DNA from: Psychromonas aquimarina ATCC BAA-1526
GTDB lineage: Bacteria > Pseudomonadota > Gammaproteobacteria > Enterobacterales > Psychromonadaceae
Reading direction: 5' to 3'
NCBI RefSeq assembly: GCF_000428725.1
Contig: NZ_AUAM01000036.1
Location: 1-48,811, forward strand
DNA length: 48,811 nt
Each line of letters begins with the position of its first letter. Position 1 is the stretch's first letter. The position numbers and the translations under genes are program-made. Of the stretch, positions 9,391 to 18,901 are shown in pieces. The notes beneath the pieces are model-generated. The model saw only the letters and a program-made list of their open reading frames with translations. It did not search any database and had not been told where the DNA came from.

Positions 9391-9861
9391 TCAGGCAGGT
9401 TCACTCTGGAGCATATGTAATAGAGAGCGTCCGACTAACATATCTACATCAGCAAGCGCATCTGCACCTAGTTTAAGCTCTACTAATGATCTGAACCGCT
9501 GCACAGCATTCACAGCAAGTATTGAAGGCTGCTCTTCAGCGATATGCACAAATAACATTTTCAAAATATTGCAGAAAACATTCTCCTGCAGAGCTGACTC
9601 CCAGCTGCGGATAAACTCCTCGCGTCCACCGTCAAGCTGCAGATAATCAACAAAGATAGGCATTACCCGGCCTTGAAGGGCTTCTAAAAAACATACTCGT
9701 GACGGGTAATATCCCTGAATCGTTGATATTTTCATTGCCGATAAAATAGAAATGCGTTCATATAAAATCCCGCTGTAACCATCCTGCAGAAAGATATCCA
9801 GAATAATGCTGTCAAGACGCTGCTTATTTTTCTCTTTTTCAACTCGACTTATACGGGCCAT
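9391..9861 (-). CDS. TetR-family-like transcriptional regulator
   Basis: A 156-residue protein. Residues ~12-60 follow the TetR DNA-binding pattern: LDSIILDIFLQDGYSGILYERI, a helix-turn-helix ISILSAMKISTIQGYYPSR, then VCFLEALQGRVMPI in place of the usual KEALF helix. The C-terminal ligand domain is short (about 95 residues against ~130 in typical TetR proteins). It is encoded divergently from ettA with a 330-nt gap. The ligand and targets cannot be read; autoregulation is usual for the family. Confidence 0.65.
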   Translation of the reverse strand: MARISRVEKEKNKQRLDSIILDIFLQDGYSGILYERISILSAMKISTIQGYYPSRVCFLEALQGRVMPIFVDYLQLDGGREEFIRSWESALQENVFCNILKMLFVHIAEEQPSILAVNAVQRFRSLVELKLGADALADVDMLVGRSLLHMLQSEPA

Positions 9862-10191
9862 ATTAACTCCATTTACTTTACGGGTCTTTTACTAAGCAAA
9901 CTACACATGCCTTATCAATAGTACAATATCATACTTGTATTTCTGCGCAGCGCAGCTGCTTTATACTAAAAAAATACATAATATTTACGGATAAAGTATT
10001 TGTAAAAATTATGTACAACCTGTTATTCATTCACTTAACAACAACTGCGTCAGCATAAAGCATGCATATACTGCGTAAATCTGTTTTTACAGGCGCCTTT
10101 GTTCAAGTTATCAAAGCAGATAGATTGACGTGTCCGATAACTAGCCCCTACAATACGTCACTAAATTTTTTCCCTTATATAAAGGTTATTT
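9862..10191. other. Divergent promoter region between the TetR-like gene and ettA
   Basis: A 330-nt AT-rich gap without coding potential. It contains a good sigma-70 promoter for ettA (listed separately). No clear palindromic operator for the TetR-like regulator was found by eye. Confidence 0.5.
10125..10154 (+). promoter_or_regulatory. Sigma-70 promoter of ettA
   Basis: TTGACG at 10125-10130 and TACAAT at 10149-10154 with an 18-bp spacer, ending 37 nt before the ettA ATG. Both hexamers differ from consensus at one position. Confidence 0.7.
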
Positions 10192-11856
10192 ATGGCACAG
10201 TTTATTTATAACATGAGTCGAGTGAGCAAGGTTGTTCCACCTAAGCGTACTATCCTCAAAGATATCTCTTTAAGTTTCTTTCCCGGTGCAAAAATCGGCG
10301 TGTTAGGTTTAAACGGCGCGGGTAAATCTACCCTGCTGCGTATTATGGCCGGCGTTGACAAAGAGTTTGAAGGTGAAGCTCGTCCGCTTGCCGGTACAAA
10401 AATCGGTTACCTGCCGCAGGAGCCGGTTTTAGACCTAGAAAAAAATGTCCGCGAAATTATCGAAGAAGCGGTCAGTGAAGTAAAAAATGCACTAACTGAA
10501 CTTGACGGCGTTTATGCAGCCTACGCTGAAGAAGGTGCTGATTTTGATGCTTTGGCTAAACGCCAGGGTCAGCTTGAAGCAATTATCGAAACCCACGACG
10601 GCCATAATCTTGATAACCAGCTGGAGCGTGCTGCTGATGCACTGCGCCTGCCTGCCTGGGATGCAAAAATAAACGTACTTTCCGGTGGTGAACGCCGCCG
10701 TGTTGCGCTTTGCCGTTTACTGCTTGAAAAACCAGACATGCTGCTGCTTGATGAGCCTACCAACCACCTGGATGCAGAGTCTGTCGCATGGCTTGAGCGT
10801 TTCTTACATGATTACGAAGGTACCGTTGTGGCGATTACCCATGACCGTTACTTCTTAGATAATGTTGCCGGCTGGATTTTAGAGCTGGACCGCGGTTACG
10901 GTATTCCCTGGGAAGGTAACTACTCATCATGGCTTGAGCAGAAAGATGAGCGTTTACGTCAGGAAGGCTCACAGGAGAAAGCCCGCCAGCGCCAGATTGA
11001 AAAAGAGCTGCAGTGGGTGCGTTCAAATGCTAAAGGCCGTCAGTCGAAAAGCAAAGCCCGTTTATCCCGCTTTGAAGAGCTTAATAACCAGGACTTCCAG
11101 AAACGTAATGAAACTAACGAGCTGTTTATCCCGACAGGTCAGCGTTTAGGTGATCAGGTTATTGATGTTAATAATCTTAAAAAATCATTTGACGGTCGTG
11201 TTCTGATCGATGATTTAAGCTTTAAAATTCCTAAAGGCGCCATTGTCGGTATTATCGGTGCCAATGGTGCTGGTAAATCAACTCTGTTTAAAATGTTATC
11301 GGGCCAGGAAAAGCCTGATGCAGGTGAGATCATTATCGGTGAAACCGTGCAGCTTGCCAGCGTTGAGCAGTTCCGTGATCATATGGATGATAATATCAGC
11401 GTTTTCCAGGAAGTATCCGACGGCAGCGATATGATTAAGATCGGTACGGTGGAAATTCCAAGCCGTGCATACCTGGGGCGTTTTAACTTTAAAGGTACGG
11501 ACCAGCAGAAGATCGTCGGACAGTTGTCCGGTGGTGAACGCGGACGTTTACATCTTGCTAAACTGCTTAAATCCGGCGGCAACATGTTATTACTCGATGA
11601 GCCGACCAATGATCTGGATATTGAAACACTGCGTGCACTGGAAGATGCGCTGCTTAGTTTTGCCGGCTGTGCCATGGTTATCTCCCATGACCGCTGGTTC
11701 CTAGACCGTATCGCAACGCATATCATCGATTACCGTGATGAAGGTGTAGTTAACTTCTACGAAGGCAACTTCAGCGATTATGAAGAGTGGCTGAAGAAAA
11801 CCTTCGGTGCAGCTGCGGTTGAACCGCACCGCATTAAGTACAAACGTATTTCGTAA
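10192..11856 (+). CDS. ettA: Energy-dependent translational throttle protein EttA (ABC-F)
   Basis: A 554-residue soluble ABC-F ATPase that binds the ribosomal E site and gates entry into elongation according to ATP/ADP ratio. Two ATPase cassettes are visible: Walker A GLNGAGKST (~39-47), signature LSGGERRRVALCRLLL and Walker B MLLLDEPTNHLDAES in the first; GANGAGKST, LSGGERGRLHLAKLL and MLLLDEPTNDLDIET in the second. The interdomain P-site motif region has many basic residues (QKARQRQIEKELQWVRSNAKGRQSKSK, written here only as a region ~262-290). The start MAQFIYNMSRVSKVVPPKR matches E. coli EttA. Confidence 0.97.
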   Translation: MAQFIYNMSRVSKVVPPKRTILKDISLSFFPGAKIGVLGLNGAGKSTLLRIMAGVDKEFEGEARPLAGTKIGYLPQEPVLDLEKNVREIIEEAVSEVKNALTELDGVYAAYAEEGADFDALAKRQGQLEAIIETHDGHNLDNQLERAADALRLPAWDAKINVLSGGERRRVALCRLLLEKPDMLLLDEPTNHLDAESVAWLERFLHDYEGTVVAITHDRYFLDNVAGWILELDRGYGIPWEGNYSSWLEQKDERLRQEGSQEKARQRQIEKELQWVRSNAKGRQSKSKARLSRFEELNNQDFQKRNETNELFIPTGQRLGDQVIDVNNLKKSFDGRVLIDDLSFKIPKGAIVGIIGANGAGKSTLFKMLSGQEKPDAGEIIIGETVQLASVEQFRDHMDDNISVFQEVSDGSDMIKIGTVEIPSRAYLGRFNFKGTDQQKIVGQLSGGERGRLHLAKLLKSGGNMLLLDEPTNDLDIETLRALEDALLSFAGCAMVISHDRWFLDRIATHIIDYRDEGVVNFYEGNFSDYEEWLKKTFGAAAVEPHRIKYKRIS

Positions 11857-11881
11857 CCTGCACTTAAAAAGTTAATAATTG

Positions 11882-11907
11882 AAGCCTCCTTACCCGGAGG
11901 CTTTTTT
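11882..11907 (+). terminator. Rho-independent terminator of ettA
   Basis: Hairpin AAGCCTCC-TTACCC-GGAGGCTT followed by T's, about 26 nt after the ettA stop. Confidence 0.92.
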
Positions 11908-11964
11908 ATTTATGAAAGAGAGGTGTTCAGCAGCTGCGCTGATTGTTATAACCAGCCAGAGCAG

Positions 11965-12609
11965 CTAAAACTTATACATAGCACCAAGATAAAGAGTGCC
12001 GATTTGTGAAATATAAGATGAATTATCGCGGTTATTGTAATCATTTGACAGGGTTGCCGCATACATGTCAGCTTCAAAAGCTAACCGGAATGTTAAACCA
12101 GTGGCCGTAGAAGGCTGATACTCTCCGCCGAAACCATAACGGAAGGCCACCCGTTTATCATCATTAAACATCACCTCTGACTGCCTTAAATCTATCACCG
12201 ACAGTCCAGCGATACCAAAGGCGCGTAAACCAGTATCAAATGTATAACCGATATTAGCAGCAACAGCGACGGCACGAGGCGACAAGCTCCCTGCGGCGCT
12301 GCTTCCCGGCTTAGGTGTTAAACTGCCGTAATCACTATAACTCACTTCAACACCAACAATACGGTTAATATTTACTCCGCTGTAAAGTTTAACTGCGGTA
12401 TTTTTACTTTCTAAATCAGAGGTGTAACTAATCGAGTCATCATCATCGTCAATAACAGCATTCCAATATTGCGAAGGCCCGGCCCCCAAACCGATGTAAA
12501 ATCCAGATAATTCCGGTTTTGCTGTCAGACTACTATGATAAGGTGACTCATCGGCACTTACCTGCAGGCTGAACAGCAGTACGGCAGAAGCGTATAAAAT
12601 ATTTTTCAT
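11965..12609 (-). CDS. Small outer-membrane beta-barrel protein (OmpA/OmpW-like fold)
   Basis: A 214-residue protein with a signal peptide (MKNILYASAVLLFSLQVSA, cut before DES) and alternating amphipathic strands, ending ...IGTLYLGAMYKF with the terminal phenylalanine expected for BAM-inserted barrels. The first strand GFYIGLGAGPS, AFGIAGLSVIDLR and YGFGGEYQPS fit an eight-stranded OmpA-like/surface-antigen barrel. A longer frame begins at a TTG at 12663, but the ATG at 12609 has GAAGGGA upstream and starts the signal peptide. It converges with ettA and no partner genes adjoin it. The exact role is unknown. Confidence 0.75.
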   Translation of the reverse strand: MKNILYASAVLLFSLQVSADESPYHSSLTAKPELSGFYIGLGAGPSQYWNAVIDDDDDSISYTSDLESKNTAVKLYSGVNINRIVGVEVSYSDYGSLTPKPGSSAAGSLSPRAVAVAANIGYTFDTGLRAFGIAGLSVIDLRQSEVMFNDDKRVAFRYGFGGEYQPSTATGLTFRLAFEADMYAATLSNDYNNRDNSSYISQIGTLYLGAMYKF

Positions 12610-13115
12610 CTTAAATCCCTTCTCAATTTCAACACAGCGATACCCGGACAGCTTAAATATCAAAAATCAGCATATCCAGACTGCCTGGGTGTACATATAA
12701 AAAAATCACAAATATTTAACGTTACAAATATTGTAAGCAATGGGAGCAGATAAAGGCAAGAATCAACAGCAGCTATAGTTAACATTTATTGCTTAGGCGG
12801 CTTACAATTTCAAAATTACATTTCAAATTATCAGCACAACAAATCCCGATTCAGGTAAACAACAGCTGCATCTATTTAATATGCACTAACCTTTGAAAAC
12901 AAATAACAACATTAGGCAAAAGGTTAATTAAAACTACTATTGTGATCTTAGTGCTTCCCGTGTAATCTTCGCCCGATTAAGCATCGTATCAGCAAATATA
13001 GCGCCCTGGGGCCCTCTTCTAGATTCTGCTGCGGTAACAAAATATAACTTTTATTAGGGTTCGATCTGTTTTTAGGTCTAACCCTTTGTTTTAATGTAAA
13101 AAAGGATATAAATAG
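12610..13115. other. Divergent 506-nt intergenic region between barrel protein and ackA
   Basis: AT-rich, no coding frame of note. It must hold promoters for both flanking genes. The ackA ribosome binding site is AGGA at about 13103-13106. No operator could be assigned with confidence. Confidence 0.45.
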
Positions 13116-14324
13116 ATGAGCGCTAAGCTAATTCTTGTACTTAACTGTGGTAGTTCTTCTCTGAAGTTTGCCATTATCGATACCACCAGTGGTGATGAAA
13201 AAATTTCAGGTCTTGCTGAATGTCTGCATTTAGATGATGCGCGTATCAAATGGAATCTTGAAGGCGTTAAAGGCAGTGCTGATTTAGGCGCTGGTGCAGC
13301 TCATGAAGAAGCGCTTAACTATATTGTTAGTGAACTGCTTTCTCAAAAACCAGAGCTGAAAGAAAATCTATTTGCAATCGGCCACCGTGTAGTACACGGC
13401 GGTGAAAAATTCACTAAATCAGTTGTAATCACCGATGAAGTAATGAAAGGTATCGAAGAGTGTGTGGCACTTGCACCTTTACATAACCCGGCTCACCTTG
13501 TTGGTATTCGAGCGGCTCAGCATGCTTTTGCATCACTGCCGAATGTAGCTGTATTCGATACTGCATTCCACCAGACAATGCCGGAAGAAGCATTCTTATA
13601 CGCACTGCCGTACAAGCTTTACCGCGAAAACGGTGTACGCCGTTACGGTATGCACGGTACAAGCCATTACTACATCAGCCTGCAGGCTGCTGAAGTACTA
13701 AACAAACCGGTTAATGAATTAAACATTATTAACTGTCACCTGGGTAACGGCGGTTCTGTTTGTGCAATTAAAAATGGTATTTCTGTAGACACTTCTATGG
13801 GTATGACCCCGCTAGAAGGTTTAGTAATGGGTACTCGTTGTGGTGATATGGATCCGGCGGTAATTTTCCACCTGCATGATGAACTGGGTTACAGCATTGA
13901 AGAAATCAATACTATGCTGACTAAAGAGTCTGGTCTGTTAGGTCTGACTGAACAAACTTCTGATTGTCGTTTTGTTGAAGATAACTACGAAACAGATGCT
14001 GCTGCTAAACGTGCAATGGACCTTTACTGCTACCGCCTGGCTAAATATATTGCTAGTTACACAGCAGCGCTGGACGGTCGTTTAGATGCAGTAGTATTCA
14101 CCGGTGGTATCGGTGAAAACTCAGCACCTATCCGTAAGCTGACGCTAGAGCGTTTAAGCTTGTTAGGCTTTAAAGTTAATGAACAGGCTAACCTGGCAAA
14201 CCGCTTTGGTAAAGAGTCTAACCAGGGCATCATTACTGATGAAAACAGCACAGTGGCTATGGTAATTCAAACTAATGAAGAATGGGTTATTGCTCATGAC
14301 ACACTAGACTTAGTAGAAAAATAA
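13116..14324 (+). CDS. ackA: Acetate kinase
   Basis: A 402-residue acetate kinase, interconverting acetyl phosphate plus ADP with acetate plus ATP. Motifs of the ASKHA fold: [14 protein letters not shown] at the N-terminus, [71 protein letters not shown] and [10 protein letters not shown]. It is followed directly by a strong terminator, so pta is not in the same operon here, unlike the ackA-pta pair of enterics and vibrios. AGGA lies 9 nt upstream of the ATG. Confidence 0.97.
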   Translation: MSAKLILVLNCGSSSLKFAIIDTTSGDEKISGLAECLHLDDARIKWNLEGVKGSADLGAGAAHEEALNYIVSELLSQKPELKENLFAIGHRVVHGGEKFTKSVVITDEVMKGIEECVALAPLHNPAHLVGIRAAQHAFASLPNVAVFDTAFHQTMPEEAFLYALPYKLYRENGVRRYGMHGTSHYYISLQAAEVLNKPVNELNIINCHLGNGGSVCAIKNGISVDTSMGMTPLEGLVMGTRCGDMDPAVIFHLHDELGYSIEEINTMLTKESGLLGLTEQTSDCRFVEDNYETDAAAKRAMDLYCYRLAKYIASYTAALDGRLDAVVFTGGIGENSAPIRKLTLERLSLLGFKVNEQANLANRFGKESNQGIITDENSTVAMVIQTNEEWVIAHDTLDLVEK

Positions 14325-14355
14325 TTTCAACTAAGTACTTCTTCTAAGTACGAGA

Positions 14356-14386
14356 AAGCCTCCGATTTATTCGGGGGCTTTTTTTT
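14356..14386 (+). terminator. Rho-independent terminator of ackA
   Basis: Hairpin AAGCCTCCGA-TTTAT-TCGGGGGCTT followed by eight T's, about 30 nt after the ackA stop. Confidence 0.92.
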
Positions 14387-14408
14387 ACCTTTAATAAAGT
14401 GAGCAGTG

Positions 14409-15182
14409 TTACGACAACAGCAGGTACTGACTGGAAAGCAGCTTTACACTCATTAGAACTGACATGCTGACAACCAGTGGTTTAATCATTTTCGTGCCCT
14501 TAGTTAAAACTAAGCGTGAGCCTAATGTTGCCCCCATCGCCTGCCCTGCCAGCATTATTGCGCCTAGCAGCCAGAATACCTGCCCGCCGAGAGCAAAAAA
14601 GATCAACGATGCAATATTAGTTGAGAAGTTAAGCACCTTAGCATGGGCTGTTGCTTTCGCTAACCCGTATCCGGATAGAGACACAAAGGCTAAAGCAAAA
14701 AAACTTCCGGTCCCAGGGCCAAAGAAACCATCGTATAATCCGACTCCCATGGCGGCCGTTAAAGCAAACAGCCCGGGGGTTAATACCTGATGACGATCAT
14801 CTTCCGTGATCTTTTTTGAAAACAGGAAATAGCCGCCGATCGCCAGCATTAAAAACGGCAGCAGCATCTCTAATATCGCAATATCAATAAGCTGCACCGC
14901 AATTGTGCCTAGTGCGGCTCCGATAAAGGCGCACAGTATCGCCAGCTTCATGTCACTCAGTTTAACCAGCCCCTTGCGCACAAAATAAAAACTGGCAAAA
15001 AAACTGCCGCCGCAGGCCTGGAGCTTATTAGTTGCTAAGGCGGCTGTCGGCGGAAGCCCGGCCCACATTAAAGCCGGGATGGTTATTAAGCCGCCGCCGC
15101 CGGCAATCGCATCAATAAAACCAGCAAAAACTGCAGCGGCAAACAGCAGAGCGACAATCTCATGGGAAAATTCAAATAACAT
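14409..15182 (-). CDS. TSUP family (TauE/SafE) membrane exporter, YfcA-like
   Basis: A 257-residue protein with about eight hydrophobic segments. It has the family's duplicated pattern: AGFIDAIAGGGGLITIPALMWAGLPPTAALATNKLQA in the first half and AMGVGLYDGFFGPGTGSFFALAFV in the second. TSUP proteins export small anionic organosulfur or sulfite-like compounds across the inner membrane; the substrate cannot be read. It is transcribed divergently from a GcvA-like LysR regulator 130 nt away, which is the likely controller. Confidence 0.88.
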   Translation of the reverse strand: MLFEFSHEIVALLFAAAVFAGFIDAIAGGGGLITIPALMWAGLPPTAALATNKLQACGGSFFASFYFVRKGLVKLSDMKLAILCAFIGAALGTIAVQLIDIAILEMLLPFLMLAIGGYFLFSKKITEDDRHQVLTPGLFALTAAMGVGLYDGFFGPGTGSFFALAFVSLSGYGLAKATAHAKVLNFSTNIASLIFFALGGQVFWLLGAIMLAGQAMGATLGSRLVLTKGTKMIKPLVVSMSVLMSVKLLSSQYLLLS

Positions 15183-15312
15183 TTGTTAAAACTCCACCTG
15201 TCAGGATAAAAATCACTGTGCTATTAATACTTGGTTTGCACAAATACTGCAAAGGAGTTATCGTCTTGGTAATGTGAGAAATACTCACACGTAATAATTA
15301 TTGGAAATTAAT

Positions 15313-16200
15313 ATGCATTCAAATTTTCCACCGCTTAATTCATTACTTGCATTCGAGTCGGCCTCAAGACACTTGAGTTTCAGCAAAGCCGCTGATGAAC
15401 TTTTTGTCACCCATGGAGCCGTCAGCAAACAGATAAAAGGCCTGGAAAACTATCTCGGTGCCGCACTCTTTTTACGTCAGCACCGCAAACTGGCCCTTAC
15501 CGATGACGGTAAACGCTATCTGCCGCAGATCCGGAGTGCTCTGCAGACTATCAGTCATGCAAGCGATGAAATAAAGTCACAGCAGATGCGCACACAAACC
15601 TTAGCAATTAACGTGCTGCCCAGCCTGACCATAAACTGGCTTATTCCGAGAATGGAAGAGTTTAAACAGCGCTATCCGCATCTCTATGTGGATCTTTCCA
15701 TTGGTGATTTTACTGTGGATTTTGAGCAGACCCACTGTGATATTGCTATTCGAAGTGCCACCAGCAGGCCCAGAAACTGCAGCTGTATAAAACTGATGGA
15801 TGAAGATTTGTGCCTAGTTTGTGCACCGCAGCTGGCGGCGCAGCTAAAAAGTATCGATGATATTAACCATATGACCCTGCTTAAACATACAACTCGTGCG
15901 GAGTTATGGCCGTACTGGTCAGAAAAAGTGGGGCTGACATTAACCGCACAGCAGCAGTTCGGCATGGAGCATTTTTATATGCTCAGCCAGGCGGCGGCCA
16001 GCGGCATGGGTGTTGCTCTTATTCCACGCTTTTTTATCGAACAGCAGCTGGCAGACGGCAGCCTGGTTATTCCCTTTGCCAGCAGTTTCAGCAGTCCCTA
16101 CAGCTATTATGTACTAACCCCGAAATCAGCTAACCTGCCCTTAAAAGCGCAGGTTTTTATCGACTGGCTGCTGGAGTTATTTGCTCCCTATCGTAATTAA
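15313..16200 (+). CDS. LysR family transcriptional regulator, GcvA-like
   Basis: A 295-residue LTTR. Residues 5-65 form the winged HTH (PPLNSLLAFESASRHLSFSKAADELFVTHGAVSKQIKGLE), with the PPLN and RHLSF pattern typical of the GcvA group. The rest is the two-lobed periplasmic-binding-like effector domain (NVLPSLTINWLIPRM ... FYMLSQAAASGMGVALIPRF). A TTG at 15301 could also start the frame; the ATG at 15313 matches family N-termini and has GGAA about 6 nt upstream. The divergent TSUP gene is the probable target. Confidence 0.9.
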   Translation: MHSNFPPLNSLLAFESASRHLSFSKAADELFVTHGAVSKQIKGLENYLGAALFLRQHRKLALTDDGKRYLPQIRSALQTISHASDEIKSQQMRTQTLAINVLPSLTINWLIPRMEEFKQRYPHLYVDLSIGDFTVDFEQTHCDIAIRSATSRPRNCSCIKLMDEDLCLVCAPQLAAQLKSIDDINHMTLLKHTTRAELWPYWSEKVGLTLTAQQQFGMEHFYMLSQAAASGMGVALIPRFFIEQQLADGSLVIPFASSFSSPYSYYVLTPKSANLPLKAQVFIDWLLELFAPYRN

Positions 16201-16240
16201 CGGCTCAGCATTAATTTTGTATAACTTTAACACGCCCTCT

Positions 16241-16407
16241 TATACCATTCCGGATAAATAAGTGAGCAATTTAAGCGTAGAAAAAATCAATCATATCAAG
16301 GCATGAGTTGCAGTAAATGGTTGTTCCCTTTACAAAACTTATAACGCAGAGATGGTTTATTTTAACCAGCATAAAAGATCAGATACTTATTCAGACTGGT
16401 ATTATAT
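16241..16407. mobile_element. MITE-like element, about 167 bp, imperfect terminal inverted repeats
   Basis: The left end TATACCATTCCGGATAAATA and the right end (ACTTATTCAGACTGGTATTA, 16385-16404) are imperfect inverted repeats. The interior GGTTGTTCCCTTTACAAAAC then TATAACGC resembles the interior of the element at 2552-2816. There is no coding frame. It lies between lysR and ywbE, which converge here. Confidence 0.7.
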
Positions 16408-16461
16408 ACCGGCCGCTGGAACTGTTTTCACCCTGCGTAGTCAGCTTGATAATATAAATCA

Positions 16462-16656
16462 TTATTCATGAATAACTTTAACGCGTCCTACTGCACCGCT
16501 TTCTAAACGTACTTTAATACCGTGCGGATGATTAGACGAATTAGTCAGAATATCTTTAACTGTTCCATCTGTCAGTCTGCCGCTGCGCTGATCCTGTTTT
16601 AAAACTATCGATACTGATAAGCCTTTTTTAATATCCGCTCTGCTGGTCCCGTTCAT
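16462..16656 (-). CDS. YwbE family small protein (DUF2196)
   Basis: A 64-residue protein with the YwbE pattern: RADIKKGLSVSIVLKQDQRSGRLTDGTVKDILTNSSNHPHGIKVRLESGAVGRVKVI. The fold is a small beta-barrel seen in many bacteria; its function is unknown, though the KOW-like pattern suggests nucleic acid contact (inference). AGGA lies 8 nt before the ATG. Single-gene unit. Confidence 0.85.
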   Translation of the reverse strand: MNGTSRADIKKGLSVSIVLKQDQRSGRLTDGTVKDILTNSSNHPHGIKVRLESGAVGRVKVIHE

Positions 16657-16752
16657 CGTTATTTTCCTGTTAAGTATTTGATACAGAAGTCTGCCTTAAG
16701 ACAGCCATGAAGGTCAATAGAGCTGGTAAAGCAGTTAAACTAAATCAGAAAT

Positions 16753-16786
16753 GAAAAAGCACCGGCCTTTATTCAAGGGCGGTGCT
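16753..16786 (-). terminator. Terminator of the phosphatase-fold lipoprotein gene
   Basis: Hairpin AGCACCGGCCTT / AAGGGCGGTGCT (11 of 12 pairs). On the minus strand it is followed by TTTTTC. It sits about 23 nt past the stop codon at 16809. Confidence 0.85.
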
Positions 16787-16808
16787 GAAATTTTAATAAA
16801 GGTGCAGA

Positions 16809-18218
16809 TTAAAGTACTACATCAATCCATACCAGACGGTGATCTGAAGAGATGTCTTTACCACCGCCCTCTTCACCGACCAGCTCATCATTCATCAGTT
16901 TACGCCCTTCTTCGAAGGTCGCAGGCCAGAATACGCCAGAGTCAGTTACGGTTAAGTCACTTGACGGAATCGTGTAATCCATACGCAGTCCACCATCACC
17001 GGTAATGCGGTCCGGATAAGTTGTATCCCAGTTTTCTTCTTTACACTCCTGCAGAGTAATACATTCCGGGCCGCCGTAACTAACTGGGGCATAAACACCG
17101 TTTGTTGCTTCCACGTTAACATGCTCACTGTTCAATAAGTCATTAATGGCTGTTAAATCACCGTCACCGCTTATCGGATCGGCATTTAAATCGCCCATAA
17201 TTACAAATGACGCATCATCAGCTAATCCGCCGGTCACCCCTTTATCATCATAAATGTAATCACCGCTGCCGTTACCTGAAACATAATCTAACCAGAAATC
17301 AACTTCAGCACGGTTAAGCATCTTATTGTTCTCGGTCAGCGTATCAAAAACCGGCGGTGTAGGGTGAGACAACAACAGGTGAACGACTTTATCGCCGTTT
17401 TCTGTCGGCACAATAATCGGCGCATCAACATGGTTTTTAGAAGACATTGGTTTCTCTGCCCATGCTTCTGCTGTATACCATTGATCACCACATGCCATAC
17501 CTGCTGGAATCGGATTATTTTCATCATCACAGTTAGTTATTGTCGGGTTTGTTTCCCCCGGCATATCTTTCCACTTAAATGTCTGGAAAGTACGTACTTT
17601 ATCTTCATCAATTGGATACATTGACAATAATGCAAACGCATACTGACCATGGTAAAGACCAAAGCCCCACGCATCATCCGGGCCGCCGTCAACCACACCG
17701 TCACGATCCAGATCAAAACCGCTCATTAAACCGGTATTAGTCTGGTAGTTATCAGAATACGGGAACTCAATCGGCTCAAGCATACGCACTTCAGTAGAGC
17801 TTGCGCCTTCACCGTTCTGCGCCACAGCTAAATAGTTCTGCTGAAAACCTAACAGCGCTGTCGTATCTTCAGCAATACCGTCGTTATTAAATTCATTCAT
17901 CAGGATCACGGCTGGACGCTCTGTCTGAATAACTGCAGCAACATTACGAATCTGAATAACTTTTTCTGCAGCTTCTAAATCTTGTTCAGATAAGCTCCCC
18001 TCAAACCAGCCGGCAATTAAGATATCCTGCTCAGCTTTAGTCAAACTCATTTCATCTGCTAACTGTTCGAATGAAGAACGGTCGAATGACAGATTATAAG
18101 TGGATATTCGAACGAGCTTATTTTCAGGGACCGGCTCCACAACTGGAGCTTCGCTGTTACAGCCGGTTAATAACGCAAGTGATATTGCAGCTGCGGCTGC
18201 CGTTTTTATTAATTTCAT
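16809..18218 (-). CDS. Lipoprotein of the endonuclease/exonuclease/phosphatase family
   Basis: A 469-residue protein with a lipoprotein signal ending LLTGC (C20). The EEP fold's metal and catalytic motifs are in order: N42 in ISTYNLSF, E109 in LMNEFNNDG, the SHPTPP histidine near 287, GDLNADP with D343 and N345, and SSDHRLVW with D459-H460. A calcium-type stretch DLDRDGVVDGG sits at about 169-179. EEP proteins hydrolyse phosphodiesters or phosphomonoesters of nucleic acids, sugars or lipids; as an envelope lipoprotein this one probably scavenges phosphate from an extracellular substrate (inference). It is the first gene left of the glucan locus and has no GNAAGCGCTTNC site nearby. Confidence 0.85.
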   Translation of the reverse strand: MKLIKTAAAAAISLALLTGCNSEAPVVEPVPENKLVRISTYNLSFDRSSFEQLADEMSLTKAEQDILIAGWFEGSLSEQDLEAAEKVIQIRNVAAVIQTERPAVILMNEFNNDGIAEDTTALLGFQQNYLAVAQNGEGASSTEVRMLEPIEFPYSDNYQTNTGLMSGFDLDRDGVVDGGPDDAWGFGLYHGQYAFALLSMYPIDEDKVRTFQTFKWKDMPGETNPTITNCDDENNPIPAGMACGDQWYTAEAWAEKPMSSKNHVDAPIIVPTENGDKVVHLLLSHPTPPVFDTLTENNKMLNRAEVDFWLDYVSGNGSGDYIYDDKGVTGGLADDASFVIMGDLNADPISGDGDLTAINDLLNSEHVNVEATNGVYAPVSYGGPECITLQECKEENWDTTYPDRITGDGGLRMDYTIPSSDLTVTDSGVFWPATFEEGRKLMNDELVGEEGGGKDISSDHRLVWIDVVL

Positions 18219-18785
18219 TTTCTAACTCTACATTGATAATAATCTATAGCTGGTCCCTCAAGCTTTCGAGTGCATTCTATAGAACTGAAACAGCAGAAAC
18301 TATGAGCTGGATCCAACTTTTGGAGGTAGTTAATTCACCATATTTTGACCTGCCTTTTTATTGATGCTTTTTTGTTGATCAACAATGGCTAACAAAACAA
18401 CAGAAAGAAATAAAAAACAGCACAAAACAAGTACATGTAATGTGCGTGGTTAAATTGAAGTAAAATACCAACTCACTCAAAAGCATTTGTATATTTGATA
18501 TATTTTTAATAAAGATATATTTAACACCCACTAAGGGGTAATATGCTAATCTAAGAAAACAGACAAAAACAACTTATTTACTCAATCAGGTATCTTTTTC
18601 AAAATTCAAGATTACAGTCAGGCCTAACTACCTTCGGCTTCGTAAACTCACCTTTAAACTGGGTAAATTTTACAGTTTTGAATTAAAGGTGAAATCATAG
18701 TGAGAAGAATTGTGTCAAATTCACAACCAGCAGCTTTATCAGCCTATAAAATGTTCGTTTATGAAAATTAAGTCGAGATATTAAG

Positions 18786-18803
18786 TTTGTTAGCGCAAAC
18801 AAA
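18786..18803. promoter_or_regulatory. Near-palindrome with GCGC core, candidate LacI-type operator of a second class
   Basis: TTTGTTAGCGCAAACAAA is symmetric at 16 of 18 positions. The arms differ from the repeated locus operator, but the GCGC centre is typical for LacI-family sites. It is 252 nt before the MalM-like gene. No second copy was found in the window. Confidence 0.35.
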
Positions 18804-18889
18804 AGACGCTAGAGGAAATCAGCTTCATCTAATTTTTTATTAAAAAAGCACAACTTCAAATTAACAGGAAATTGTTGCCCTCCAAAAAT

Positions 18890-18901
18890 GAAAGCGCTTC
18901 C
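18890..18901. promoter_or_regulatory. Locus operator copy 1 (GAAAGCGCTTCC)
   Basis: Eleven of twelve positions fit GNAAGCGCTTNC. It lies 154 nt upstream of the MalM-like gene; probable binding site of the LacI-family regulator at 35947-36945. Confidence 0.75.
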
